A DNA stretch of 64,000 nucleotides from UMGS172 sp964424555 (lineage in GTDB: Bacteria > Bacillota > Clostridia > Oscillospirales > Acutalibacteraceae), in the NCBI GenBank assembly GCA_964424555.1, contig CAYRIX010000006.1, positions 1-64,000 of the forward strand, read 5' to 3'. This document shows, one piece after another, positions 42,375-50,613 of this stretch. The first letter of the stretch is position 1; each line of letters starts with the position of its first letter. The translations under genes and the position numbers were made by a program. Under the pieces are notes generated by a model. That model saw nothing but the letters and a program-made list of their open reading frames with translations. It searched no databases and was not told the origin of the DNA.

Positions 42375-43550
42375 ATGGCAGATAAGATTAAACTTGGTAT
42401 TATCGGTGTAGGTAATATGGGTAGCAGCCACGCAAAGGGCATCGCTATCAACAAAGCCAACCCCGAGATCGAATTGGTCGCAGTAGCTGACATTAAGGCA
42501 GAACGCCGTCAGTGGGCAAAGGACAATTTACCTGAGTCGGTCAAGATATTCGAGACCGCAGAGGAAATGCTTGACTCAGGTCTTATAGACTCCTGCTTAG
42601 TAGCAGTTCCCCACTACGATCATCCCAAATATGCTATTGAGTGCTTCAAGCGTCACATCCACGTTCTTGTTGAGAAGCCTGCAGGTGTTTACACCAAGCA
42701 GGTCAAGGAAATGATCGAGGAAGCAAAAAAAACCGATACCACCTTTGCTATGATGTTCAATCAGCGTACCAACTGCATCTACAGAAAGATGCGTGAGCTT
42801 GTTCAGAACGGCGAATATGGCGAAATTAAGCGTACCAACTGGATAATCACCAACTGGTACCGTCCTCAGGTTTATTATGATTCGGGCGATTGGCGTGCAA
42901 CCTGGTCGGGCGAAGGCGGCGGTGTTCTCTTGAATCAGTGCCCCCACCAGCTTGACCTCTGGCAGTGGATATGCGGTATGCCCTCTAAGATTCAGGCACA
43001 CCTGCACTTCGGCAAGTGGCACGACATCGAGGTTGAAGATGATGTTACCGCTTACTGCGAATACCCCAACGGTGCAACCGGTACCTTTATCACCACCACC
43101 GGCGATAACCCCGGTACCAACCGTTTTGAAATTACTCTTGACCGTGCTAAGATAGTTGCTGAGGGTGACAAGCTTTATATTTGGGAGCTTCCCGTTGCCA
43201 CATCCGAATTCACCAAAACTGCTACTACTCCTTTTGCAAGTCAGAAAGCCGAGTACCGTGAGGTCGAGACCGACGGTTTAAATCTCCAGCACACTGCAGT
43301 ACGTGATGCTTTTGCCGCACACATCCTTCACGGCACTCCCCTTATCGCAGGCGGCAAGGAGGGCATCAACGGTCTTACAATATCCAATGCTATGCATTTG
43401 TCAGCTTGGTTGGGCAAAATGGTTGACATTCCCTTTGATGATGAGTTATACTATACAGAGCTTATGAAGCGTGTTGCAACCTCAAGACGCAAGGAAAACG
43501 TCACCGAGGTAGTAGCCGACACCGATTCTTCATACGCAGGAACAAAATAA
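42375..43550 (+). CDS. Gfo/Idh/MocA-family oxidoreductase A
   Basis: A 391-residue NAD(P)-dependent oxidoreductase. The Rossmann motif GVGNMGSSHAKG (11-22) is followed by the EKP motif in HVLVEKPAGVYTKQV and the substrate-side motif GEGGGVLLNQCPHQLDLWQWICGMP, with the D..H-type catalytic region. The ATG at 42375 has TTGGAGG upstream. It is paralogous to the next oxidoreductase. In this family, oxidation of a sugar at C3 or of a polyol is common; the true substrate is unknown. Confidence 0.9.
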   Translation: MADKIKLGIIGVGNMGSSHAKGIAINKANPEIELVAVADIKAERRQWAKDNLPESVKIFETAEEMLDSGLIDSCLVAVPHYDHPKYAIECFKRHIHVLVEKPAGVYTKQVKEMIEEAKKTDTTFAMMFNQRTNCIYRKMRELVQNGEYGEIKRTNWIITNWYRPQVYYDSGDWRATWSGEGGGVLLNQCPHQLDLWQWICGMPSKIQAHLHFGKWHDIEVEDDVTAYCEYPNGATGTFITTTGDNPGTNRFEITLDRAKIVAEGDKLYIWELPVATSEFTKTATTPFASQKAEYREVETDGLNLQHTAVRDAFAAHILHGTPLIAGGKEGINGLTISNAMHLSAWLGKMVDIPFDDELYYTELMKRVATSRRKENVTEVVADTDSSYAGTK

Positions 43551-43581
43551 TTTGGAATAAGGTTTAGTTCAGGCGATTGTA

Positions 43582-43661
43582 CCTCCCTCTGACGAGGGAG
43601 GTGGCATTCGCTTTGCGAATATCGGAGGGAGAGAGTCTTTCGAAATTGGCAAAGCGAATGC
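43582..43661. repeat. Palindromic interspersed repeat between the two oxidoreductase genes
   Basis: Hairpin CCTCCCTC (43582-43589) / GAGGGAGG (43594-43601), then GCATTCGCTTTG (43604-43615) paired with CAAAGCGAATGC (43650-43661). It is the only sizeable gap in the cluster. The composition (CCTCCCTC...GAGGGAGGTGGC...GGAGGGAGAG) resembles an interspersed repeat I know from gut Firmicutes, but there is no second copy in this window. Confidence 0.7.
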
Positions 43662-43678
43662 TTTTAAGGGGTGTTTTT

Positions 43679-44854
43679 ATGGAAAAGGTAAGGGTTGGAG
43701 TAATCGGCTTCGGTAATATGGGTTCGGCTCATGCCAAGCATATTTATGACAGACTGATAAACGGCATGGAGCTCACAGCCGTTTGTGACACTGATGAGGC
43801 CAAACGTGAAAAGGCCAAAGCGGCATTCCAAAACGTTGAGGTCTTTGCATCTCACCAAGAGCTTTTAAAAGCAGGCGTTACCGATGCCATAATCATCGCA
43901 ACACCCCACTATTTCCATTGCCCTATCGCCATTGATGGCTTTAACGCGGGTCAGCACGTTTTAAGCGAAAAGCCTGCAGGTGTTTACACCAAGCAGATAA
44001 TCGAAATGAATGACGCTGCAAAGAAAAGCGGTAAGATATTTGCAATTATGTTCAATCAGCGTACCAATATGCTGTTCAAAAAGGCCCACGATATGGTGCA
44101 AAACGGCGAATTGGGCGAGCTGAAAAGAATGGTGTGGATCATCACCAACTGGTACCGCACACAGCATTATTACGATTCGGGCTCGTGGAGAGCCACCTGG
44201 GCCGGTGAGGGCGGCGGTGTGCTGCTTAATCAGGCACCTCACAACCTTGATATATGGCAATGGATATGCGGTCTGCCCAAAAGGGTAAGAGGCTTCTGCT
44301 CGGTCGCAAAGTATCACCACATTGAGGTTGAGGACGATGCCACCATATATGCCGAATATGAAAACGGTGCAATCGGTATTTTTATAACTTCAACGGGTGA
44401 AGCACCCGGCACTAACCGTCTTGAGATCGGCGGCACAAAGGGAAAAATGGTCATTGAAGGCGGAAAAATGACGGTTTGGAAATTAAAGACCGACGAGCGT
44501 GAATTCTGCTTTGAAAGTGAAGACAATTTTGCCGCTATCCCCTGCGAGATCGAGGTTATCGAGCAGACCGAGAAAGAGTCGGCACATATGGGTATTTTAC
44601 AGAACTTCACCAACGCAATACTGCACGGTGAGGCGCTTATCTCCCCCGGTTTTGACGGCATAAATGAGGTTCAGATATCCAATGCGGCCTATCTTTCCTC
44701 TTGGAAAGACAAATGGGTCGACCTGCCGGTTTGTAAGGACGAATATTACGCCGAACTTAAGAAAAAAGCCGAAAGCTCTGAACTGCATGAGGGGTTAAAA
44801 AACGATAAACACGCTGATATGAAATACAGCGAGCGCTGGAGCGTGAGGTGGTAA
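43679..44854 (+). CDS. Gfo/Idh/MocA-family oxidoreductase B
   Basis: A 391-residue paralogue of the preceding oxidoreductase, with GFGNMGSAHAKH (10-21), HVLSEKPAGVYTKQI and GEGGGVLLNQAPHNLDIWQWICGLP. The ATG at 43679 is preferred because AAGGGGTG lies upstream; the open frame extends back through the palindromic repeat, which is not coding. Both copies share NWYR and YYDSG.WRATW motifs, so the active-site architecture is kept. The stop codon falls inside a hairpin (44850-44871). Confidence 0.9.
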   Translation: MEKVRVGVIGFGNMGSAHAKHIYDRLINGMELTAVCDTDEAKREKAKAAFQNVEVFASHQELLKAGVTDAIIIATPHYFHCPIAIDGFNAGQHVLSEKPAGVYTKQIIEMNDAAKKSGKIFAIMFNQRTNMLFKKAHDMVQNGELGELKRMVWIITNWYRTQHYYDSGSWRATWAGEGGGVLLNQAPHNLDIWQWICGLPKRVRGFCSVAKYHHIEVEDDATIYAEYENGAIGIFITSTGEAPGTNRLEIGGTKGKMVIEGGKMTVWKLKTDEREFCFESEDNFAAIPCEIEVIEQTEKESAHMGILQNFTNAILHGEALISPGFDGINEVQISNAAYLSSWKDKWVDLPVCKDEYYAELKKKAESSELHEGLKNDKHADMKYSERWSVRW

Positions 44855-44871
44855 AGCCTGACGGCTTTACC
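44850..44871 (+). terminator. Hairpin at the end of the uxu cluster
   Basis: GGTAAAGCC (44850-44858) / GGCTTTACC (44863-44871) with a TGAC loop, containing the stop codon of the last gene. The following AATTTA is a poor U tract, so it may be a repeat or a weak terminator. A second hairpin (GGCTTCCTC / GGGAGGCTT) follows at about 44878-44900. Confidence 0.5.
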
Positions 44872-44932
44872 AATTTAGGCTTCCTCTTAGCGGGAGGCTT
44901 GCACAGGTTTTCTAACATATCTCAAATTTATG

Positions 44933-44961
44933 TTGACAACCGTAAAAGCTGTGTTTATAAT
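44933..44961 (+). promoter_or_regulatory. Consensus sigma-A promoter ahead of the phosphoesterase leader
   Basis: TTGACA (44933-44938), 17 bases, TATAAT (44956-44961): a full-consensus promoter. Confidence 0.88.
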
Positions 44962-44976
44962 TATTGTGGAGATTAT

Positions 44977-45018
44977 GGAGATACAAAGTTAAATACACTT
45001 TGTGTCTCCTTGTTTTTT
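44977..45018 (+). promoter_or_regulatory. Terminator-like hairpin in the 5' leader (attenuator candidate)
   Basis: GGAGATACAAAGT pairs with ACTTTGTGTCTCC (13 bp with one G-U pair) across a short AT-rich loop and is followed by TTGTTTTTTG. It lies between the consensus promoter and the ATG at 45032, so most transcripts would be expected to stop after about 45-55 bases unless readthrough is regulated. Confidence 0.65.
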
Positions 45019-45031
45019 GAGGTGACAAGCC

Positions 45032-46060
45032 ATGAATTTTTCCGAAAGCATTAATAAAGAAATTGACCGTGTTATTGAAAAAATAACCTCAGTAACCGAT
45101 AAAAATGCGGTGAACTACGCCATCGTGACCGACACGCACTATGACACTCAACAATCGGTCGGAACGCCCGAGTTGGTCGACAATTCGGTCAAAATAATAC
45201 GTCTGCTTGCCGAAAAGGGCCTTATTGACTTTGCGGCACATTGCGGCGATATTACAACGGGTTGGAGAAGCGGCGAATCCTGCCGAAAACACACAAAGAT
45301 CGTTGCCGATTTATTTCAGGACTTCCCCTGCCCCGTTATTTTCTCGATCGGTAACCACGATTTTAACTCTAACCCCGATACTAAAGACAATCCGGAAGAA
45401 CAACTCAACCACGAGATCTGGTATGAGCTGACCCAAAAGAACTTCCGCAAAGACAACTTTGTCTATGATGACGCAATGCCTGGTTCACTCTATTTTTACG
45501 TCGATATTCCCGAAAAAAAGACCCGTGTTGTGTGTCTTGAATCGTTCTATTGCCGTGATGTTTCAAAGCAGGTGCGCTTTATTGCCGAAAAAATTTTGAC
45601 CGTCAAAGATGACGGTTGGAAGTATGTATTTTTGTCCCACGCACCCATCGACGTCCGTTACGAGGAGGGCAAAATGAACCACGTTTGCGCAGGCGCCGAC
45701 GACCTTAAGAAGCTTATCACCGCACTCAATACCCGCACCGTTGCCGAAACATCGGTCGGCACGTACGATTTCAGCGATTATTGTTCCAATGTCGTAGCAT
45801 TTAACTGCGGTCATATGCACAGCTCTTATGTTGAGTTTAACGGCGACCTTAAAATGTTCCACTCGACGACGGGACAGACCGGCTGTGTGGGAAGCGGTCA
45901 TTTCCGTGAGGTTGACGCCGACGACAACGCTACCGGCCGTCATAAACTCACTAATGACGATTCAGAACGTTATCTGTTTGACATTGTCAGCGTTACCGCC
46001 GAAAAATATGAGCGTATCCGTTTTGGCAATGGTATTGACAAAACCGTAAGCGCAGACTGA
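45032..46060 (+). CDS. Calcineurin-like metallophosphoesterase
   Basis: A 342-residue phosphoesterase with metal motifs AIVTDTHYDTQQS (DxH), AAHCGDITTGW (GD), FSIGNHDFNSN (GNHD), LSHAPIDVRY (H) and NCGHMHSSY (GHxH), in the right order for the family. No signal peptide, so cytoplasmic. The RBS is GAGGTGA. The substrate is unknown. The gene sits behind a consensus promoter and an attenuator-like hairpin, an unusual arrangement for this family. A short inverted-repeat element follows it. Confidence 0.88.
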   Translation: MNFSESINKEIDRVIEKITSVTDKNAVNYAIVTDTHYDTQQSVGTPELVDNSVKIIRLLAEKGLIDFAAHCGDITTGWRSGESCRKHTKIVADLFQDFPCPVIFSIGNHDFNSNPDTKDNPEEQLNHEIWYELTQKNFRKDNFVYDDAMPGSLYFYVDIPEKKTRVVCLESFYCRDVSKQVRFIAEKILTVKDDGWKYVFLSHAPIDVRYEEGKMNHVCAGADDLKKLITALNTRTVAETSVGTYDFSDYCSNVVAFNCGHMHSSYVEFNGDLKMFHSTTGQTGCVGSGHFREVDADDNATGRHKLTNDDSERYLFDIVSVTAEKYERIRFGNGIDKTVSAD

Positions 46061-46081
46061 AATTTGAATAATTAAATTTTT

Positions 46082-46167
46082 AAGATTCTTCGGAGCTTTG
46101 CTCCTCAGAATGACATAACCGTAGGTGCTACCTTGTCATTCTGAGCGGCTCACAACCGAAGGATCTT
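46082..46167. repeat. Short inverted-repeat element, family AAGATTCTTC, copy 2
   Basis: Outer stem AAGATTCTTCGG (46082-46093) / CCGAAGGATCTT (46156-46167) with one mismatch, GGAGC/GCTCC hairpin (46092-46104), and inner stem TCAGAATGAC (46105-46114) / GTCATTCTGA (46135-46144). It shares ends and the GTCATTCTGA string with 33607-33706. Confidence 0.8.
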
Positions 46168-46306
46168 TTTTATGGCTAAACTCTACTCTTCTGTTGGTTT
46201 TTGTTGTTTTTGTGATTTTATTAATCAAATATTCAACGCAAATCAAGCCAACTGTTAAATATATCCAAATTAAATTATATTTGTAATACATTTTTAGATA
46301 AAATTG

Positions 46307-46335
46307 TTGAATTTAAAACTTATATATGCTAAAAT
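46307..46335 (+). promoter_or_regulatory. Sigma-A promoter for the dockerin-esterase gene
   Basis: TTGAAT (46307-46312), 17 bases, TAAAAT (46330-46335), 47 bases before the ATG. Confidence 0.6.
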
Positions 46336-46382
46336 TTATTTGTGATATTATACACTAAATTATAGATTTAAAAGGTGATACC

Positions 46383-49300
46383 ATGAAGTCAATTAAACGT
46401 ATCATTTCCGTCATTACCGCATTGGCCGTATTTGTCATGACCTTCTCATTTTTGGGACTTATGCCGATAACATCCGCTGTCACCGCACCCGAGGGCTACG
46501 AGATCGATGAACAGATCACGATAGATTTTAACACCGATTCAAAGGGCTGGTCGGATAATAACGGTACTCTCGGTACAAACCTTACTCAGGTAACCGATTC
46601 CACCGACAGTACAAATAAGTATATGCACCTGTACACCCCTGACGGTAAGGGCTATAATATGGAGTTGGCAAGCGGCAGTAACTCAGATGAAGCATACACA
46701 CTTGTGGGCAGCACCAAATACTCGGTCACCCTCTGCTTTAAGCCTGTTGACTCCGACGCAGGTAACCTTGCTTTATTTGTAGGTTCCAAATCGGGTTCAG
46801 GCAGCGGATATTCAAAGTATTGTCTAACCTCCTGGAAGGGTACCACCTATACATCAGATGAATGGCACACCGTGACATATGAGTTTACCACAACCGAAAC
46901 TATGACCTATGATTCATATAACGGCAGTGGTAACACCAACGTCTGCGACCGACTCTACCTTGTGGCCCGAGGCTCTGAAAACACTTGGGCTATCGACGAT
47001 GTTGTTATAACCAAATACAAGGTCGCAACACCGAAAAATCAGATAACCTACATAAACTTCAATACCGACAGCATGGGCTGGTCGGATAATAACGGAACTT
47101 TCGGTACAAACCTCACTCAGGTAACCGATTCCACCGACAGTACAAATAAGTATATGCACCTGTATACCCCCGACGGCGCCGGATATAATATGGAGCTGGC
47201 TTCTGGCAGCAACTCCGACGAAGCATATACCCTTGAAGCAAGCACCAAATATTCTGTCACCTTCTGCTTTAAGCCGGTTGACAGCGACAGCGGTAACATT
47301 GCTCTTTTCTTGGGTTCAAGAGCGGCGGCAGGCGGCGGATATTCAAAGTATTGTCTGACCTCCTGGAAGGGTACCACCTATACATCAGATGAATGGCACA
47401 CCGTGACATATGAGTTTACCACAACCGAAACTATGACCTATGATTCATATAACGGCAGCGGTAACACCAATGTCTGCGACCGCCTCTACCTTGTGGCCCG
47501 AGGCTCTGAAAACACATGGGCTATTGACGATGTCGAAATAAAGAAGTATGTAGACGGTGCTGATGGCGATGTTTACGTTGACGGCATCTCTCCCGACAGC
47601 GGTTCGGGTGACGGCGGTTCAACAGGTGATGACAACACCGACGGCGAGGAGACGACAAAAGAAATGTACACTATTCCTGATTTTACGCACGAACCTTATT
47701 TGACCTATGCCGCACCTGATACGAGTAGCGGCATTTGGTACTGTTCTCTCCGGTGGTCGACCGCTACCGACAACGACAATTCTTGTATGCGTTATAAGTT
47801 TGCCTACGATATTTCTGAGAATGCACCATCCTCCTCGGGCAGTCGTGGCTCTACCGCAATGGGTACCAATGGCTCAACACCTGCCTCTATGTGCCTTGTT
47901 CCCGTAGCAACTCCTGACACTCCTATCACAGTAACGCAGGGTAAATCCTATAAAATAACATTTAAATACAAGGTCATCGATGTTGAACTTAACTCCTTTG
48001 TTGCTTTTAACATAATGCGCGGAAAATATGCCTCAAGTTGGACTGCTTCTTACGGAATCGGTAGTACAACCAATAAGGCCGCCGATGAATACATTATGGC
48101 AATCGAATACGGCGCCACCGATGAATGGATCGAGACCTCCTACACCTTCACCGCCGATTACACCACCAATACCGAATTTGACAAAATGCAGATCGGCGGA
48201 ACGGGATACGGCGAAGCGCTTATCGACGATATCGTCATTGAGGAAATCGACGCTTCCGAGGTCGTTCCTCCCACCGACGATAACTCTAAATATGTCTACA
48301 CACAAGACGGCAGCAACGTTACCATCACCTCCTATAAGGCAAACGCTACCGACCTTACCATAACAACACTCATTGCAAGAAAAAACTTGGTTGAGATTGG
48401 CGAATATGCTTTCCTTTACAACCGCTATACCAAGAATATCATTATCGAAAACGGTCCCACCACCATCGGTGACTACGCTTTTGAATATGCAAAGGTTCTT
48501 GAAACCATTTCGATTCCTGCAAGTGTAACCTCTATCGGCAAAGGCGCATTCTATGGCATCAAGACCATGAAGTCCTTTACCGTTGATGAGGCCAATGAAA
48601 GCTTTGCGGCCGTTGACGGTGTGCTTTACACAAAGGATATGAAGACCCTTTTGTACTATCCCGCCGCAAAGGATGCGACCGCATTCACGGTTCCCGATAC
48701 CGTAACCACCATTGCCGAGGGCGCATTCCTTAATGCAACCCAGCTTGAAGCTGTGGTTCTCCCCGAAGGACTTATAACTATCGAGCGCCGTGCATTTATG
48801 AACTGCTCTGCGTTGACCGAAATTAACATCCCGTCGACCGTAACGACCATTGGCTCGTCTGCTTTCCGTGGATGTTCAGGTCTAACCGCAAGCAATGTGT
48901 CGCTCTCAGACTCGGTCGCTACCGGTGAAAACTGCTTCGCAGACAGCTCGCTCTACACCATAGGCAATGTTGCCGACAGTGACGACAGTATTGACCTGCT
49001 CGACTCGGCCAAGCTTGACCGTCACCTTGCAGGCTGGGATGGCTATGAGCTTGATCATTTCACCAAGCTTGCCGCAGATATTAACGCAGACGGTGCGGTC
49101 GATATGCTCGATGCCGCACTGCTTGACCGTCACCTTGCAGGCTGGGAAGGACACAAAGCCCTGCCCTACACAGGCCTTGATGACAAAACCTATGAGGAAT
49201 ATACCTCTGACAGTGATACTCCCGAGCTTGTTGTAAACCTTTCCGAGCAGAACAGCCGTAAGGTGACCTCAAACCGTGACATCGCCTATGACTCTCAGAA

Positions 49301-50480
49301 AGAGGATGTAATTATAATCCTTATAACGGGTCAATCCAACTCGGGCACGGGCGGTTACACCAATGAGTATCAGTGGAAATACACCACTAACTACAACAGT
49401 ACAACACATCCCGATTGGGAGATCACCGCAGAGCCTGACCGCCCCGATGAGGGTACAGTGTTCTTCGGTGCAACCGTAACCGAGCTTACCTCTGATTATG
49501 ATGTTTACTATAAGACCGATGCCGCAACCTTGAGTGCATCAACAATGGGCGGTTACTCACCTGCCATGGGTAAGGCTCTGCATGAGGCAACCGGTGCTAA
49601 GATAGTATTCGTTCAAGCCTCTAAGGGTGCTGTTGGTATGCACGAATGGACACCTGAGCCTGAGAAATATGAGTGTCCTTGCAAAGAAAACGGTGGCGGT
49701 GTGCTTTACAGTCAAGCTATTGCCAACTTTACCAAGACCTATCAGGCTTTAGAAGAAAACTACAACATCATCGCAACCGCTTATGTTTTCAATCAGGGTG
49801 AGCACGAGGAATACAGTCCCTATGCCGTTGAATCATCAACGGTTCACGATGATGCAACCTACTACAGCGCACTGCTCGAGATGCACAACGGTTTCCTGAC
49901 CGAATGCGAGATCGACTGCGGCGGCGTGTTCCTCCCCCGTTCATGGTGGAACAGATACGGTTTAAGCTCAAGCGATGATACCGAGCAAAACAGCCGACGT
50001 CCGTCAATAGCACGTGCTGCTCAGTATGCGGCTTCACAAAAGGTTGACAAATTCTTCATCTTCTCTAACGTCGCTGAGCAGATCTGCAAGGAAGGACCCT
50101 TAAAGCCCGACCCCTCCAATACTATCCATTACGGTCAGGCTGCTTATAACGCAATCGGTGCACAGAACGCCGACAGCCTTGCAAAATATTTCGGCTTTGT
50201 TGACGCTTCGGACTTTGAGGGCATCACCGTATTCAACAAGATAGGCGTTGAGCTTTGTGCTTTCGACACAGACGGAAACCTTGTTTCGGGCAGTGATGTA
50301 GTAGAGTTCTCGGATGACAACTCCAAGCTGTATATCCGCATCAACCCCACAGGCACGATGTACACGCTGAATTACTCTGTTGCAGGCACTACGACCGATT
50401 TCGTCGATGACTTTGGTGTTATCACATCGGTCGAAGGTCAAACCTCCTTCAAGATCATCATTAACCTGCCTGTAAGGTAA
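46383..50480 (+). CDS. Secreted modular protein: duplicated CBM-like modules, LRR, dockerin, acetylesterase
   Basis: A 1365-residue extracellular protein. In order: signal peptide (1-32); two near-identical beta-rich modules (about 43-210 and 220-387), each starting with FNTDS.GWSDNNGT and ending with TWAIDDV, likely carbohydrate-binding; a Gly/Asp-rich linker; a third similar module (about 428-628); BspA-like leucine-rich repeats (about 637-843); a type I dockerin (about 861-923) with two calcium loops, DSDDSIDLLDSAKLDRHL and DINADGAVDMLDAALLDRHL; and an SGNH/sialate O-acetylesterase-like domain from about 976 with ITGQSNSGTGG (Ser) and DPSNTIHYG (His). It probably removes acetyl groups from host or plant glycans while tethered to a cohesin. 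RBS AAAAGGTGA. Confidence 0.85.
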   Translation: MKSIKRIISVITALAVFVMTFSFLGLMPITSAVTAPEGYEIDEQITIDFNTDSKGWSDNNGTLGTNLTQVTDSTDSTNKYMHLYTPDGKGYNMELASGSNSDEAYTLVGSTKYSVTLCFKPVDSDAGNLALFVGSKSGSGSGYSKYCLTSWKGTTYTSDEWHTVTYEFTTTETMTYDSYNGSGNTNVCDRLYLVARGSENTWAIDDVVITKYKVATPKNQITYINFNTDSMGWSDNNGTFGTNLTQVTDSTDSTNKYMHLYTPDGAGYNMELASGSNSDEAYTLEASTKYSVTFCFKPVDSDSGNIALFLGSRAAAGGGYSKYCLTSWKGTTYTSDEWHTVTYEFTTTETMTYDSYNGSGNTNVCDRLYLVARGSENTWAIDDVEIKKYVDGADGDVYVDGISPDSGSGDGGSTGDDNTDGEETTKEMYTIPDFTHEPYLTYAAPDTSSGIWYCSLRWSTATDNDNSCMRYKFAYDISENAPSSSGSRGSTAMGTNGSTPASMCLVPVATPDTPITVTQGKSYKITFKYKVIDVELNSFVAFNIMRGKYASSWTASYGIGSTTNKAADEYIMAIEYGATDEWIETSYTFTADYTTNTEFDKMQIGGTGYGEALIDDIVIEEIDASEVVPPTDDNSKYVYTQDGSNVTITSYKANATDLTITTLIARKNLVEIGEYAFLYNRYTKNIIIENGPTTIGDYAFEYAKVLETISIPASVTSIGKGAFYGIKTMKSFTVDEANESFAAVDGVLYTKDMKTLLYYPAAKDATAFTVPDTVTTIAEGAFLNATQLEAVVLPEGLITIERRAFMNCSALTEINIPSTVTTIGSSAFRGCSGLTASNVSLSDSVATGENCFADSSLYTIGNVADSDDSIDLLDSAKLDRHLAGWDGYELDHFTKLAADINADGAVDMLDAALLDRHLAGWEGHKALPYTGLDDKTYEEYTSDSDTPELVVNLSEQNSRKVTSNRDIAYDSQKEDVIIILITGQSNSGTGGYTNEYQWKYTTNYNSTTHPDWEITAEPDRPDEGTVFFGATVTELTSDYDVYYKTDAATLSASTMGGYSPAMGKALHEATGAKIVFVQASKGAVGMHEWTPEPEKYECPCKENGGGVLYSQAIANFTKTYQALEENYNIIATAYVFNQGEHEEYSPYAVESSTVHDDATYYSALLEMHNGFLTECEIDCGGVFLPRSWWNRYGLSSSDDTEQNSRRPSIARAAQYAASQKVDKFFIFSNVAEQICKEGPLKPDPSNTIHYGQAAYNAIGAQNADSLAKYFGFVDASDFEGITVFNKIGVELCAFDTDGNLVSGSDVVEFSDDNSKLYIRINPTGTMYTLNYSVAGTTTDFVDDFGVITSVEGQTSFKIIINLPVR
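46510..47545 (+). repeat. In-frame tandem duplication of about 530 bases
   Basis: Segments starting at about 46510 and 47041 are direct repeats. Long stretches (for example around 46813-46980 and 47343-47515) are almost identical at DNA level, including silent positions, while other parts have diverged. This is recent duplication or gene conversion. Confidence 0.88.
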
Positions 50481-50482
50481 TA

Positions 50483-50526
50483 AAAGAATCAACAGAGTTC
50501 AAATAAGAACTCTGTTGATTCTTTAA
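50483..50526 (+). terminator. Terminator of the dockerin-esterase gene
   Basis: A long stem AAAGAATCAACAGAGTTC (50483-50500) / GAACTCTGTTGATTCTTT (50507-50524) with an AAATAA loop, just after the stop. Confidence 0.9.
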
Positions 50527-50549
50527 TAATCGCTAAGCTCACTTTTTCC

Positions 50550-50578
50550 TTGCCATATCTCAGCATCTGATATATAAT
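50550..50578 (+). promoter_or_regulatory. Sigma-A promoter for the pseudouridine synthase gene
   Basis: TTGCCA (50550-50555), 17 bases, TATAAT (50573-50578), 35 bases before the ATG. Confidence 0.75.
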
Positions 50579-50613
50579 GTAATATATTATTATTATTTAT
50601 TTTGAGGAACTCT

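Larger units (their letters stand above)
46061..46382. other. Intergenic region 46061-46382
   Basis: It holds the second AAGATTCTTC-family inverted-repeat element (46082-46167) and the promoter of the dockerin protein (46307-46335). The AT-rich stretch between them has no recognisable gene or structured RNA. Confidence 0.75.
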
